A stretch of 64,000 nt of DNA from NCBI GenBank assembly GCA_001296005.1, contig LJHR01000009.1, positions 62,001 to 126,000 on the forward strand, in the 5' to 3' direction. Positions within the stretch are counted from its first letter, which is position 1. Each line of letters begins with the position of its first letter. The position numbers and the translations under genes were made by a program. Below the pieces are notes generated by a model. The model was given only the letters and a program-made list of their open reading frames with translations. It searched no databases and had not been told where the DNA came from. Of this stretch, positions 7,745 to 16,897 are shown piece by piece. The DNA comes from an alpha proteobacterium AAP38 (GTDB taxonomy: Bacteria; Pseudomonadota; Alphaproteobacteria; Azospirillales; Azospirillaceae).

Positions 7745-9031
7745 ATGATCCGCACTCGTCTTTTTACCGCCGCCCTGCTGGGTTCGGCCCTGGCCTTTGG
7801 CTCCTTCGCCGCCGTGATGGCACCGTCCGAGGCCTTTGCGCAGAAGGCTGGCGGTGAGAAGAAGGAGAAGGCCCCGGCCGGTGATACCGTCCGCAAGGAA
7901 GTGGGCGAGCCGCTGACGGCCGCTCAGGAGCTGATGAAGGGCAAGAAGTTCAAGGACGCCCTGGCCAAGATCAAAGAAGCCGACGCGGTCGCCGACAAGA
8001 CCCCGTTCGAAGACTTCATGGTCGAGCAGATGCGCGCCATCGCCGCCTATCAGGCTGGCGAACTGGACGTTGCCGAGAAGTCGTTCGAAGCCGTGTTCGC
8101 CACGGGCCGCTTCCCCGCCGCCCAGCAGCTGACCTTCACGCAGGCGCTGGCCCAGGCTTATTATCAGCAGCGCAACTACACCAAGGCGATCACCTGGACC
8201 CAGAAGTATTTCACGGGTGGCGGCAACGACGCCAACATGCGCACCCTGCTTTTGCAGTCCTACTATCTTGGCAAGGATTATCCGAACGCCATCAAGGAAG
8301 TCAGCGCCAAGATTTCGGCGGTTGAGAAGTCCGGTGCTACGCCGGATGAGAAGGACCTGCAGCTGCTGGCCGCCGCCAACAATGAGAGCAAGAACGAAGC
8401 CGGCTACATGGGCGCGCTGGAAAAGCTGGTGCGCTATTATCCCAAGCGCGACTACTGGCTGGACCTGCTGCTGCGTACGCAGCGCAAGCCGGGCTTCGCC
8501 CGTGACCGTCTGGCGCTGGACAGCTATCGCCTGATGAACAAGATCGGTCTGCTGGACACTGCCGGTGATGTCATGGAAATGGCGCAGCTGTCTTTGCAGG
8601 CTGGCAACCCCGGTGAAGCCCAGGCCATCATCGACAAGGGCTATGCCGCCGGTCTGCTGGGTACGGGTCCGGAAGCAGAACGCCAGAAGCGTTTGAAGGA
8701 CGTGGCAGCCAAGCAGGTCGCCGACGACAAGAAGGCCCTGGCCCAGACCGAGACTGAAGCCCTGGCCGGTGCCAATGCCGGTCCGATCCTGCGCGTTGCC
8801 GAGGCCTATGCCGGCTATGGTCAGTTCGACAAGGCCATCACCCTGGCTGAAGCCGCCATCGCCAAGGGCAATCTGAAGAACCCCGACGATGCCCGTTTGC
8901 GTTTGGTGACCTACTATCTTGACGCCGGCCAGAAGGCCAAGGCCGAAGCCACCGCCAAGGCCATCAAGGCCACGGACGGTCCGGCCGATATGGCCCGTCT
9001 GTACCTGCTGAACGCCGCCAAGGCGAAGTAA
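7745..9031 (+). CDS. Periplasmic tetratricopeptide-repeat protein of the TonB cluster
   Basis: A 428-aa protein with a clear signal peptide (MIRTRLFTAALLGSALAF...AFA) followed by a Lys/Glu-rich spacer and helical repeats of TPR type (for example EDFMVEQMRAIAAYQAGELDVAEKSFEAV and AYAGYGQFDKAITLAEAAIAKG). TPR genes are regularly found with TonB-ExbB-ExbD clusters, where in Vibrio a TPR partner is needed for TonB2 function. A similar scaffold role between complex and receptor is inferred here. An in-frame GTG-type extension to 7640 is rejected because the signal peptide starts at 7745. Confidence 0.88.
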   Translation: MIRTRLFTAALLGSALAFGSFAAVMAPSEAFAQKAGGEKKEKAPAGDTVRKEVGEPLTAAQELMKGKKFKDALAKIKEADAVADKTPFEDFMVEQMRAIAAYQAGELDVAEKSFEAVFATGRFPAAQQLTFTQALAQAYYQQRNYTKAITWTQKYFTGGGNDANMRTLLLQSYYLGKDYPNAIKEVSAKISAVEKSGATPDEKDLQLLAAANNESKNEAGYMGALEKLVRYYPKRDYWLDLLLRTQRKPGFARDRLALDSYRLMNKIGLLDTAGDVMEMAQLSLQAGNPGEAQAIIDKGYAAGLLGTGPEAERQKRLKDVAAKQVADDKKALAQTETEALAGANAGPILRVAEAYAGYGQFDKAITLAEAAIAKGNLKNPDDARLRLVTYYLDAGQKAKAEATAKAIKATDGPADMARLYLLNAAKAK

Positions 9032-9039
9032 GCCTGAGG

Positions 9040-9067
9040 GGGCGGTCGGCTACCGACCGCCCTTTTC
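9040..9067 (+). terminator. Rho-independent terminator of the TonB cluster
   Basis: 10-bp stem GGGCGGTCGG/CCGACCGCCC with loop CTA followed by TTTT, 9 nt after the TPR stop codon. Confidence 0.9.
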
Positions 9068-9152
9068 GCATGTCTCCCTGTCATCCGCGCGGAAGACACG
9101 CCGTTTTCCACGTCCCCCGGTGACATTGCCGCCGGGAATCCCTGGACGCACC

Positions 9153-9452
9153 ATGTCGGATATGGAACCCACTTTCCGCCCCCGGCTGCAATATCCCGAA
9201 CGCGCCCTGCGTCTTCGGCGCGAAGGCCGTGTCATTGTCGAGTTTCGGATCGGCAATGATGGCGCGCCACAGGATGTGCGGGTCGTGGAGGCCGTGCCGC
9301 CGGGCCTGTTCGAACAGTCGGCGCTGCGTTATGCCGCTGGTCTGCGCTATCATCCCGATGAAGGCCGCCCCCCGCATCCTGCCGAAGCCATGCGCCGTGA
9401 GCGTGAGCGCCAGAGGCTGGAAGTTCGTTTTGAGATGCGTGGACAGGCCTGA
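9153..9452 (+). CDS. Stand-alone TonB C-terminal-like domain protein
   Basis: A 99-aa protein made almost entirely of a TonB C-terminal-like fold: RPRLQYPERALRLRREGRVIVEFRIGNDGAPQDVRVVEAVPPGLFEQSALRYAAGLRYHP follows the pattern YPxxAxxxxxxGxVxVxFxIxxxGxxxxVxVxxSxPxGxFxxAAL of TonB family domains. It lacks any membrane anchor, Pro-rich linker or signal peptide. It may be a remnant, a cytoplasmic protein, or an unusual regulator. It follows the terminator of the main TonB cluster, so it has its own transcription. ATG 9153 is favoured over an upstream GTG, but neither has a strong ribosome site. Confidence 0.65.
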   Translation: MSDMEPTFRPRLQYPERALRLRREGRVIVEFRIGNDGAPQDVRVVEAVPPGLFEQSALRYAAGLRYHPDEGRPPHPAEAMRRERERQRLEVRFEMRGQA

Positions 9453-9548
9453 TCCACAATCTGTCGCGGATATATCTTTCAAACCGGCTGCGGATTTCCT
9501 ATCTGTAAGGCGTCGCGTTGAAGCGGGCCGTCAAACTGGAGAATTTCC

Positions 9549-9752
9549 ATGGGCGCCATGAGCCTCTGGCACTGGATCATCGTTCTTGTCGTCGTGCTGC
9601 TGGTTTTCGGCGCGGGCAAGCTTCCGAACGTCATGGGTGACATGGCAAAGGGCGTGAAGGCCTTCAAGAAGGGCCTGAAGGAAGGCGAGGAAGAGGCAGC
9701 GGCCGATCCCAAGCTGACCGAGAACAAGCCGGGTGAGAACGCCCCGCGCTGA
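9549..9752 (+). CDS. tatA: Sec-independent translocase subunit TatA
   Basis: A 67-aa single-helix protein with the TatA pattern: a short membrane helix ([20 protein letters not shown]), the FGxxKLP hinge, an amphipathic helix ([20 protein letters not shown]) and an acidic, variable tail. GGAG lies 7 nt before the ATG. It forms the pore of the twin-arginine pathway for folded proteins. No tatB or tatC follows, so the genes are split in this genome; the next gene, after a strong terminator, is a MarR regulator. Confidence 0.93.
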   Translation: MGAMSLWHWIIVLVVVLLVFGAGKLPNVMGDMAKGVKAFKKGLKEGEEEAAADPKLTENKPGENAPR

Positions 9753-9780
9753 TCCATCGCTGCTGCGATTGGACATGGGT

Positions 9781-9821
9781 AAGGCCGGCCCCGCCTTTCG
9801 TGGGGACCGGCCTTTGTTTTT
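9781..9821 (+). terminator. Rho-independent terminator after tatA
   Basis: Stem of AAGGCCGG plus CCCC pairing with GGGG-A-CCGGCCTT (one bulged A), loop of 9 nt, followed by TGTTTTT. Confidence 0.9.
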
Positions 9822-9925
9822 GCGGCCCCCGAAGCCCGGGTGCTACTCTGGCCGCCGATGCCGGCTGCATGGACGGGGAGGGGCGATTGGGTGATGGTGT
9901 GGATGTGGAACGGACGGGCTGTCTG

Positions 9926-10423
9926 ATGCCTGCCCCGTTTGCGGGTATCCACGATCTTCCCCGCCTGCTGGAACGGCTGCACCGCCGGTTCCTGGACGTC
10001 GTCCGGATCGAGCTGGAGCGGCTGCACAGTGCTCATGTAACGCCGGTGCAGGGGCTGATGCTGCTGACCATCGGCGACAGCAGCCCGACCGTGCAGGAAC
10101 TGATCGAACGGGGCCATTATCTGGGCGCGGCGGCGGCCGGCAATCTGCGCGCGCTGGTGCAGGCCGGTCTGGTGCAGGGGCCGGGGCCGCAGGATGACCG
10201 CAGATCGGCGCGGCTGTGCCTGACCGATGCCGGTATGGCGCTGTGCCGTGAATTGCGGCGGGTGGAGATGGGCCATGTCCTGGCCCTGGCCCGCGATGGG
10301 GAGGGGGAGGCTGACTTGATCGCCGCCTACCGCCTTCTCAATCGGCTGGAGCAGTCATGGGCGGATGTGATCCGTGCCGATGTGATTGATGCCGGGCCGG
10401 CGCTGGCCGGTGGGGAGGTCTAG
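9926..10423 (+). CDS. MarR-type winged-helix regulator upstream of DUF2336
   Basis: About 165 aa with MarR topology: a helical dimerisation N-terminus, a recognition region (TVQELIERGHYLGAAAAGNLRALVQAGLV) and a wing with the DDRRSARLCLTDAG signature. The start is uncertain: ATG 9926 precedes the first conserved-looking residues, and ATG 9869 would add 19 aa; neither has a good ribosome site. The stop lies one base before the DUF2336 ATG, so the two genes are translationally coupled and probably functionally linked. MarR plus DUF2336 pairs recur in Rhodospirillales. Confidence 0.8.
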   Translation: MPAPFAGIHDLPRLLERLHRRFLDVVRIELERLHSAHVTPVQGLMLLTIGDSSPTVQELIERGHYLGAAAAGNLRALVQAGLVQGPGPQDDRRSARLCLTDAGMALCRELRRVEMGHVLALARDGEGEADLIAAYRLLNRLEQSWADVIRADVIDAGPALAGGEV

Positions 10424-10424
10424 G

Positions 10425-11618
10425 ATGAAACATGACAAGCCGACGGCCCTGACCCCTGCTGATGTCGATCAACTGGCGCAGGACCGCTCCCCCGAGGCCC
10501 GCATCCAGATGCTGTCCAAGCTGCTGCGGACGGCGGAGCAGGCGGTTCTGGCCGAGTCTGGTCAGGCGCTGGTACAGGATCTCCTGCACCGTCTGGCCCA
10601 TGACGCGGTACAGCAAGTGCGCGAGGCGGTGGCCTGGCAGATTTATAACAGCCCGTTCCTGTCCGACGGTTTGGCCCGCGACCTGGCATTGGACGTCATC
10701 TCCGTCGCCTTTCCTCTGCTGCGGCATGGGGAGGCGGTGGGGGATGCCTTGCTGCTGGAAGTGATCGGGCAGGGGCGGGCCGATAAGCAGATGGCCATCG
10801 CCGCCCGTCAGACCTTGTCAGAGGCGGTGTCGGGTGCCCTGGCGGCGGTTGGTAATCTGGCCGTGGTTGCGACCTTGGCCGGGAACGAGGGGGCGGCGTT
10901 GTCCGATGCCTCGCTGCTGTCCCTGGCAGACCGCTATGCCCATGTGCCACTGGTGGCCGAACCGCTGGCCGGGCGCGCGACGCTGCCGGCCAGTGTGGTG
11001 GAGCGGCTGGTGGCGCATGTGTCGGACAAGGTGCGGGCCCATCTGGTGGAACGGCACCGTCTGTCGCCCGTGATTGCCGCCGAACTGGCGGCGCATGGAA
11101 GGGATTCAGCGACCCTGGCCCTGCTGCGGCCTGTTTCCAAGCCCGGCATGGATGGCGATGCGCTGGCCGTGCATCTGCATGAGCAGGGCCGCCTTAGCGT
11201 CCCCCTGCTGTTGCGCACGCTCTGCGCCGGGGATTTTGATTTCTTCGCGGCAGGGATTTCCACGAAGTCGCGCGTGCGCAAGGCCAATGCCATGGCACTG
11301 CTGCTGGACGGCAAATGGGATGGCATGAAGGCCCTGCTCGACCATGCCCATGTGCCCAAGCACCTGTTCGCGCCCTTCCAGGTTGCCATGCGGGTGGCCA
11401 AGACGCTCGGCTATCGCGGGGGTGCGGAGGGGCGCGACACGTTCCAGACCGAAGCCCTGGGCCGCATTTATGCGGAATGTGGGCAGTCGGAAGAGCGGGC
11501 CATGGATAACCTGCTGCTCCAACTGTTCGATCGTAAGCACGATGACATGGTGGATGCCGCCATGGATGTGGCTGGCATGCCGTTCATCCCGCTGCGGGGC
11601 AACGTTCCGAAGAAGTGA
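10425..11618 (+). CDS. DUF2336 domain-containing protein
   Basis: A 397-aa protein of an alphaproteobacterial family of unknown function built from HEAT-like helical pairs (for example RLAHDAVQQVREAVAWQIYNSPFLSDGLARDLALDVISVAFPLL). A strong GGGGAGG ribosome site sits just before the ATG, inside the end of the MarR gene. No catalytic motif is visible; HEAT-type folds usually act as protein-binding scaffolds. The gene is followed at once by a structured repeat element (11633-11740) and a convergent Mla operon. Confidence 0.82.
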   Translation: MKHDKPTALTPADVDQLAQDRSPEARIQMLSKLLRTAEQAVLAESGQALVQDLLHRLAHDAVQQVREAVAWQIYNSPFLSDGLARDLALDVISVAFPLLRHGEAVGDALLLEVIGQGRADKQMAIAARQTLSEAVSGALAAVGNLAVVATLAGNEGAALSDASLLSLADRYAHVPLVAEPLAGRATLPASVVERLVAHVSDKVRAHLVERHRLSPVIAAELAAHGRDSATLALLRPVSKPGMDGDALAVHLHEQGRLSVPLLLRTLCAGDFDFFAAGISTKSRVRKANAMALLLDGKWDGMKALLDHAHVPKHLFAPFQVAMRVAKTLGYRGGAEGRDTFQTEALGRIYAECGQSEERAMDNLLLQLFDRKHDDMVDAAMDVAGMPFIPLRGNVPKK

Positions 11619-11632
11619 GGCAAAACATTTTA

Positions 11633-11740
11633 CCAAAGGCACAAGGTTCCACTCATGCCTTTGGAGGCCGGCGACGGCCGGCCCGCGCCACGTGGAGCGT
11701 AACCCAAGCCCGCAAATGCGGGCGCCCGACGCCTGAGGGA
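11633..11740 (+). ncRNA. Structured repeat element, copy 1 (four hairpins)
   Basis: About 108 nt folding into a series: CCAAAGGCA/TGCCTTTGG (11633-11664, 14-nt loop), GGCCGGC/GCCGGCC (11666-11683, loop GACG), GCGCC/GGAGC with one mismatch (11685-11698), GCCCGC/GCGGGC (11708-11723, loop AAAT), then GCCCGACGCCTGAGG. A second copy after rodA has the same order, spacing and 3' motif, with compensatory stem changes. The strand is assigned by the upstream gene and is uncertain. It could be a conserved RNA motif or a structured mobile repeat. Confidence 0.6.
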
Positions 11741-11744
11741 ACGC

Positions 11745-12551
11745 TTAAAACGCCCGAATCTGCATCTGGATCGGGCCTTCGGCGCGGCCATGGATGAACT
11801 GATCGACGTAAGCGTTGCCGCTATTGTCGATCTCCGACACCGGGCCCACCCAGATCAGCTTGCCCTTGTAGAGCATGGCGATACGGTCGGCGATCTTGCG
11901 GGCGCTGGCCATGTCATGGGTGATGGAAAGTGCGGTGGCGCCCAGATCCTTCACGCATTTCACGATCAGGTCATTGATGACATCGGCCATGATCGGGTCC
12001 AGGCCCGTGGTCGGCTCGTCAAAGAAGATGATCTCCGGGTTGGTGCAGATGGCGCGGGCCAGGCCCACGCGCTTCTGCATGCCGCCCGACAGTTCCGAGG
12101 GTGACAGGTTGGCGACATCAGGGCCCAGGCCGACGGCACCCAGGGTGGCGACGGCACGCTCCCGTGCCTCTTTCCGGCCCACGCGCTGCCCCTGCATCAG
12201 GCCGAACGCCACGTTTTCCCAGACAGGTAAGCTGTCGAACAGGGCGGCCCCCTGGAACAGCATGCCGAACTTGGCCATGGCGCGTTCACGGTCGCGGCCC
12301 GTGATATGGGTCGTATCCTCCCCATCGATACGGATGCTGCCGGCATCGGGCTGCAGGATGCCCAGGATGCTTTTCAGCAGCACCGACTTGCCGGTGCCCG
12401 AGCCGCCGATGATCACCACGCTTTCGCCGCGCTGGATATCCAGGTCGACGCCGTCCAGCACCACCTTGGGCCCGAACGCCTTTTTCACGCCTTTCAGCGA
12501 GATCTTCGGCACATCCATATCCTGCGTCAGTTCCAAGGGTGCCATCGTCAT
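11745..12551 (-). CDS. mlaF: ABC transporter ATP-binding protein, MlaF family
   Basis: A 268-aa ATPase with Walker A GGSGTGKS, signature LSGGMQKR, Walker B IIFFDEPTTGLDP and the switch His in ITHDMAS. The sequence class matches MlaF, which powers retrograde phospholipid transport that keeps the outer membrane asymmetric. The start codon overlaps the permease stop by ATGA, so the pair is coupled. An internal ATG at residue 13 (MDVPKISL) is an alternative start closer to the usual family N-terminus. No MlaD-type substrate-binding gene follows. Confidence 0.92.
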   Translation of the reverse strand: MTMAPLELTQDMDVPKISLKGVKKAFGPKVVLDGVDLDIQRGESVVIIGGSGTGKSVLLKSILGILQPDAGSIRIDGEDTTHITGRDRERAMAKFGMLFQGAALFDSLPVWENVAFGLMQGQRVGRKEARERAVATLGAVGLGPDVANLSPSELSGGMQKRVGLARAICTNPEIIFFDEPTTGLDPIMADVINDLIVKCVKDLGATALSITHDMASARKIADRIAMLYKGKLIWVGPVSEIDNSGNAYVDQFIHGRAEGPIQMQIRAF

Positions 12552-13318
12552 GAGAAGAAGATCCCCGTCAGCAGGTAGTTCATGACCAGGATAAGGATGG
12601 AGGCGGACACCACGGCATTGGTGGTGGCGGCCCCCACGCCCTGCGCGCCGCCGCGCGAATTATAGCCGTGGTAACAGCCCATCAGCGAGATGACGAAGCC
12701 GAACGCCGCAGCCTTCACCAGGCCGGATACCACATCCATGAATTCCAGATACTGCCAGGTATTGTTGATATAGCTGGAAGCATTGAAACCCAGCCGGTAG
12801 ACGGCCACCAGATAGCCGCCGAACACGCCGATGATATCGGCCACCATCACCAGGATGGGCAGCATGGTGGTGCCGGCGATCAGGCGCGGCACCACCAGAT
12901 ATTTATAAGGATTGGTGGAGAGCGTGGTCAGTGCGTCCACCTGTTCCGTCACCCGCATGGTGCCCAGTTCCGCGGCCATGGCGGCCCCGATGCGCCCCGC
13001 CACCATCAGCCCGGCCAGAACCGGCCCCAGTTCGCGCGTGATCGACAAGACCACGACGGTGGCGATGGCGCTTTCGGCGGAGAAGCGGGAGAAGCCGGAA
13101 TAGCTTTGCAGCGCCAGCACCATGCCCGTGAACACGGCGGTCAGGCCGACGACGGGCAGGCTGTAATAGCCGATCTCCACCATCTGCCGGCCAATATGCC
13201 GGAAATAGAAGGGCGGGCGCAGGCAATGGGCCAGGGCCGTGAGGGTGAACAGGGCCAGCCGCCCCGTCGCCTCCAGAAAGGTCAAGGTGGCACGACCGAT
13301 CGCGCTGAGGAAATTCAT
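12548..13318 (-). CDS. mlaE: ABC transporter permease, MlaE family
   Basis: A 256-aa permease with five to six membrane segments and the family motifs GLTAVFTGMVLALQ, LGPVLAGLMVAGRIGAAMAAELGTMRVTEQVDAL and GCYHGYNSRGGAQGVGAATTNAVV. It is the first gene of a two-gene minus-strand operon with mlaF. The membrane complex moves phospholipid between the periplasmic MCE carrier and the inner membrane; the MCE (MlaD) component must be encoded elsewhere. It is divergent from leuA across 550 bp. Confidence 0.93.
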   Translation of the reverse strand: MNFLSAIGRATLTFLEATGRLALFTLTALAHCLRPPFYFRHIGRQMVEIGYYSLPVVGLTAVFTGMVLALQSYSGFSRFSAESAIATVVVLSITRELGPVLAGLMVAGRIGAAMAAELGTMRVTEQVDALTTLSTNPYKYLVVPRLIAGTTMLPILVMVADIIGVFGGYLVAVYRLGFNASSYINNTWQYLEFMDVVSGLVKAAAFGFVISLMGCYHGYNSRGGAQGVGAATTNAVVSASILILVMNYLLTGIFFS

Positions 13319-13598
13319 CTACCTGGCCTTCTGCTTGGGAGCGGAACCCGTCCCATCGCTAGACAATGGGGTGTGTTCTGTCAATGTCGAGGGGAGGAGG
13401 GCACATGCCATATTGCGCCGCACCCAAGCCAGTCCCGCATGGAGCCTTTGCATTTCTTTCCCTATGAAGGTTCTTGCCGCGTCGGTGATTTCGCCTTAAA
13501 ACCGAAACATGAAACGAGCTGTCGGTGTTCCCAGTGGGTTCGCCGTCGCTTGAAACCTTTTACGGATGGACGGTCCCCCCGTGATGGCGGCAGACCAG

Positions 13599-13715
13599 AT
13601 GACGGAACAGCAAAACAGCACGGGCCTCACCGCCCGCGCCGTTGGCCTGTCTGCATCTTCCATTCGTCGCGGCCGCCTTGTCCTGGCCGCCACCCTACGA
13701 CTAATCACCCCCTGA
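13599..13715 (+). CDS. Candidate leader peptide of leuA
   Basis: A 38-codon frame starting at ATG 13599 (an in-frame ATG at 13584 is also possible) ends in R-L-V-L-A-A-T-L-R-L-I-T-P and stop 153 bp before leuA. Two of the last leucines use CTA, a very rare codon in a genome of this GC content, and the stop codon lies inside the 5' arm of a long hairpin (13709-13764). This is the arrangement of a translation-coupled attenuator sensing charged tRNA-Leu. The evidence is positional and codon-based only; no good ribosome site is seen. Confidence 0.45.
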   Translation: MTEQQNSTGLTARAVGLSASSIRRGRLVLAATLRLITP

Positions 13716-13764
13716 GCGCCCGATGTCGTGCCGCCCTCGCTGCGGCGCGGCCCGCGATCAGGGG
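13709..13764 (+). promoter_or_regulatory. Candidate leuA attenuator hairpin
   Basis: Outer stem CCCCTGA/TCAGGGG (13709-13715 with 13758-13764) encloses an inner stem GCCGC/GCGGC around 13730-13745. It overlaps the stop of the leader frame. The U-rich CCTTTTAT follows only about 30 nt later, so it is not a textbook terminator. The remainder of the 13319-13868 gap shows no other gene that I can support. Confidence 0.4.
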
Positions 13765-13868
13765 AAGAGGCGCCGGATCGGTGCTGCCGAAACCACATAT
13801 TCCTTTTATCGATTTCGGTGCGGTGCCCCTGACAGGACCGTACCCGACGTGCCGCAAGGGACCAGGAC

Positions 13869-15428
13869 ATGAGCATCACCCGCGACAGCAACCGCGTCAT
13901 CATTTTCGACACCACCCTGCGCGATGGCGAGCAGGCGCCCGGCTGTTCCATGAACCTGGATGAAAAGCTGCGCATCGCCACGGTGTTGGAGGAAATGGGC
14001 GTCGACGTGATCGAGGCCGGTTTCCCCATCGCGTCGAACGGTGACTTTGAGGCCGTGCGCGAAGTGGCCCGCACCGTCAAGAATGCCACCATCGCAGCGC
14101 TGGCCCGCACGGCCCGCGCCGATATCGACCGCGCCGCAGAGGCGTTGCAGCTGGCGCAGCGCAAGCGCATCCACACCTTCATCTCCACCAGCCCCGTCCA
14201 CATGAACTACATGTTGAAGATGACGGAAGAGGAGGTGTTGCAGCGCACCATCGATTATGTCGGCTATGCCCGCAACCTGACCGACGATGTGGAATGGTCG
14301 GCACAGGATGGCTCCCGCTCTGACCGCGATTTCTTGTGCCGCACGGTGGAGGCGGCCATCAAGGCCGGTGCCACCACCATCAATATCCCCGACACGGTCG
14401 GCTATGCCCTGCCCGAAGAATATGCCGCCATGTTCAAGGACGTGATGACCCGCGTCCCCAATTCCGACAAGGCCATCTTCTCTGTCCATTGTCATAATGA
14501 TCTGGGCCTGGCTGTCGCCAACTCCCTGGCCGGCATCGGTGCAGGCGTGCGTCAGGTGGAATGCACCATCAATGGCCTGGGCGAGCGCGCGGGTAATGCG
14601 TCGCTGGAAGAGATCGTGATGGCGCTGCGGACGCGCCATGACCTGATCGGTTGCACCACGGGCATCAAGACCGAGCATATCACCCGCATTTCCCGTCTGG
14701 TTTCCACCATCACCGGTTTCCAGGTGCAGCCCAACAAGGCCATCGTGGGCGCCAATGCGTTTGCCCATGAAAGCGGCATCCATCAGGACGGCATGCTGAA
14801 GCACGCCGAGACCTATGAGATCATGACCCCGGAATCGGTGGGTCTGAACCGGTCGTCGCTGGTCATGGGCAAGCATTCGGGCCGTGCCGCCTTCCGCGCC
14901 AAGCTGAAGGAATTGGGCTATGACGATCTGGGTGAGAATGCGGTGAATGACGCGTTCGGTCGGTTCAAGGATCTGGCCGACCGCAAGAAGGATATCTACG
15001 ACGAAGACATCATCGCCATCATGGATGATGAGGTCGGTCGTCAGCATGACCGCGTGCGTTTCCATGCTCTGCATGTCGTGGCCGGTTCGCGCGGGCCGCA
15101 GCATGCCGTGCTGGAGCTGGAGATTGACGGCAAGTCCATCCCGCCCGTGGTCGCCTTCGGCAATGGCCCCGTCGATGCCGTCTTCAACGCCCTGAAGCTG
15201 GCCTTCCCGCATGAAGCGAAGCTGCAGCTCTATCAGGTGCATGCCGTGACCCAGGGTACCGACGCCCAGGCCGAGGTGACGGTGCGCCTGGAAGAAGAAG
15301 GCAAGACCGTGAATGGTCAGGGTGCGGATGCCGATACGCTGGTCGCCAGTGCGCGCGCCTATGTGCATGCGCTGAACAAGCTGATCACCAAGCGGCTGAA
15401 GACCGCGCCCGTGGCAATGTCGGCATAA
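13869..15428 (+). CDS. leuA: 2-isopropylmalate synthase
   Basis: Catalyses the first committed step of leucine synthesis: acetyl-CoA plus 2-ketoisovalerate to 2-isopropylmalate. The 519-aa product has the TIM-barrel start FDTTLRDGEQAPG, the metal-binding HCHNDLGLA and the NGLGERAGNA loop, then the regulatory C-terminal domain (HALHVVAGSRGPQHAVLELEIDG...) that binds leucine for feedback inhibition. Length and motifs fit LeuA type 1. AGGAC about 7 nt upstream supports the ATG. It is monocistronic with a strong terminator, and a probable leader peptide suggests transcriptional attenuation as well. Confidence 0.97.
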   Translation: MSITRDSNRVIIFDTTLRDGEQAPGCSMNLDEKLRIATVLEEMGVDVIEAGFPIASNGDFEAVREVARTVKNATIAALARTARADIDRAAEALQLAQRKRIHTFISTSPVHMNYMLKMTEEEVLQRTIDYVGYARNLTDDVEWSAQDGSRSDRDFLCRTVEAAIKAGATTINIPDTVGYALPEEYAAMFKDVMTRVPNSDKAIFSVHCHNDLGLAVANSLAGIGAGVRQVECTINGLGERAGNASLEEIVMALRTRHDLIGCTTGIKTEHITRISRLVSTITGFQVQPNKAIVGANAFAHESGIHQDGMLKHAETYEIMTPESVGLNRSSLVMGKHSGRAAFRAKLKELGYDDLGENAVNDAFGRFKDLADRKKDIYDEDIIAIMDDEVGRQHDRVRFHALHVVAGSRGPQHAVLELEIDGKSIPPVVAFGNGPVDAVFNALKLAFPHEAKLQLYQVHAVTQGTDAQAEVTVRLEEEGKTVNGQGADADTLVASARAYVHALNKLITKRLKTAPVAMSA

Positions 15429-15477
15429 GCGACAGTAAAGTCGTTCACGCGACTCCGATTCCGCGACTTGAGTCAAA

Positions 15478-15512
15478 CCCCCGCCGGAGGCCCTTCCGGC
15501 GGGGGTTTTTGC
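15478..15512 (+). terminator. Rho-independent terminator of leuA
   Basis: 11-bp stem CCCCCGCCGGA/TCCGGCGGGGG with a short loop, followed by TTTTT. Confidence 0.95.
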
Positions 15513-15535
15513 CTTGTTTTCGCCATGAAGTTTGA

Positions 15536-16783
<1,248 letters not shown>

Positions 16784-16847
16784 TCGGTTCGCTATAGCGA
16801 TCCGATATTTACACCGTCGCGTTGAAGCGTTACTTTCACAAGGCACT

Positions 16848-16873
16848 GTAAGCCACCGATTTCGGTGGCTTAC
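16848..16873 (+). promoter_or_regulatory. Strong hairpin between mreB and mreC
   Basis: Perfect 11-bp stem GTAAGCCACCG/CGGTGGCTTAC with a 4-nt loop ATTT and no U-tract. It occludes an in-frame GTG at 16865 and so argues for the later mreC start. It likely acts as an mRNA processing or stability barrier giving more MreB than MreC. Confidence 0.6.
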
Positions 16874-16897
16874 CCGATCACGGGACACCACCCCCCG

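Noticed and set aside
16865-16897. Earlier GTG start for mreC
   Set aside because: It lies in an 11-bp hairpin with no ribosome site, and the added residues are not hydrophobic or family-like.
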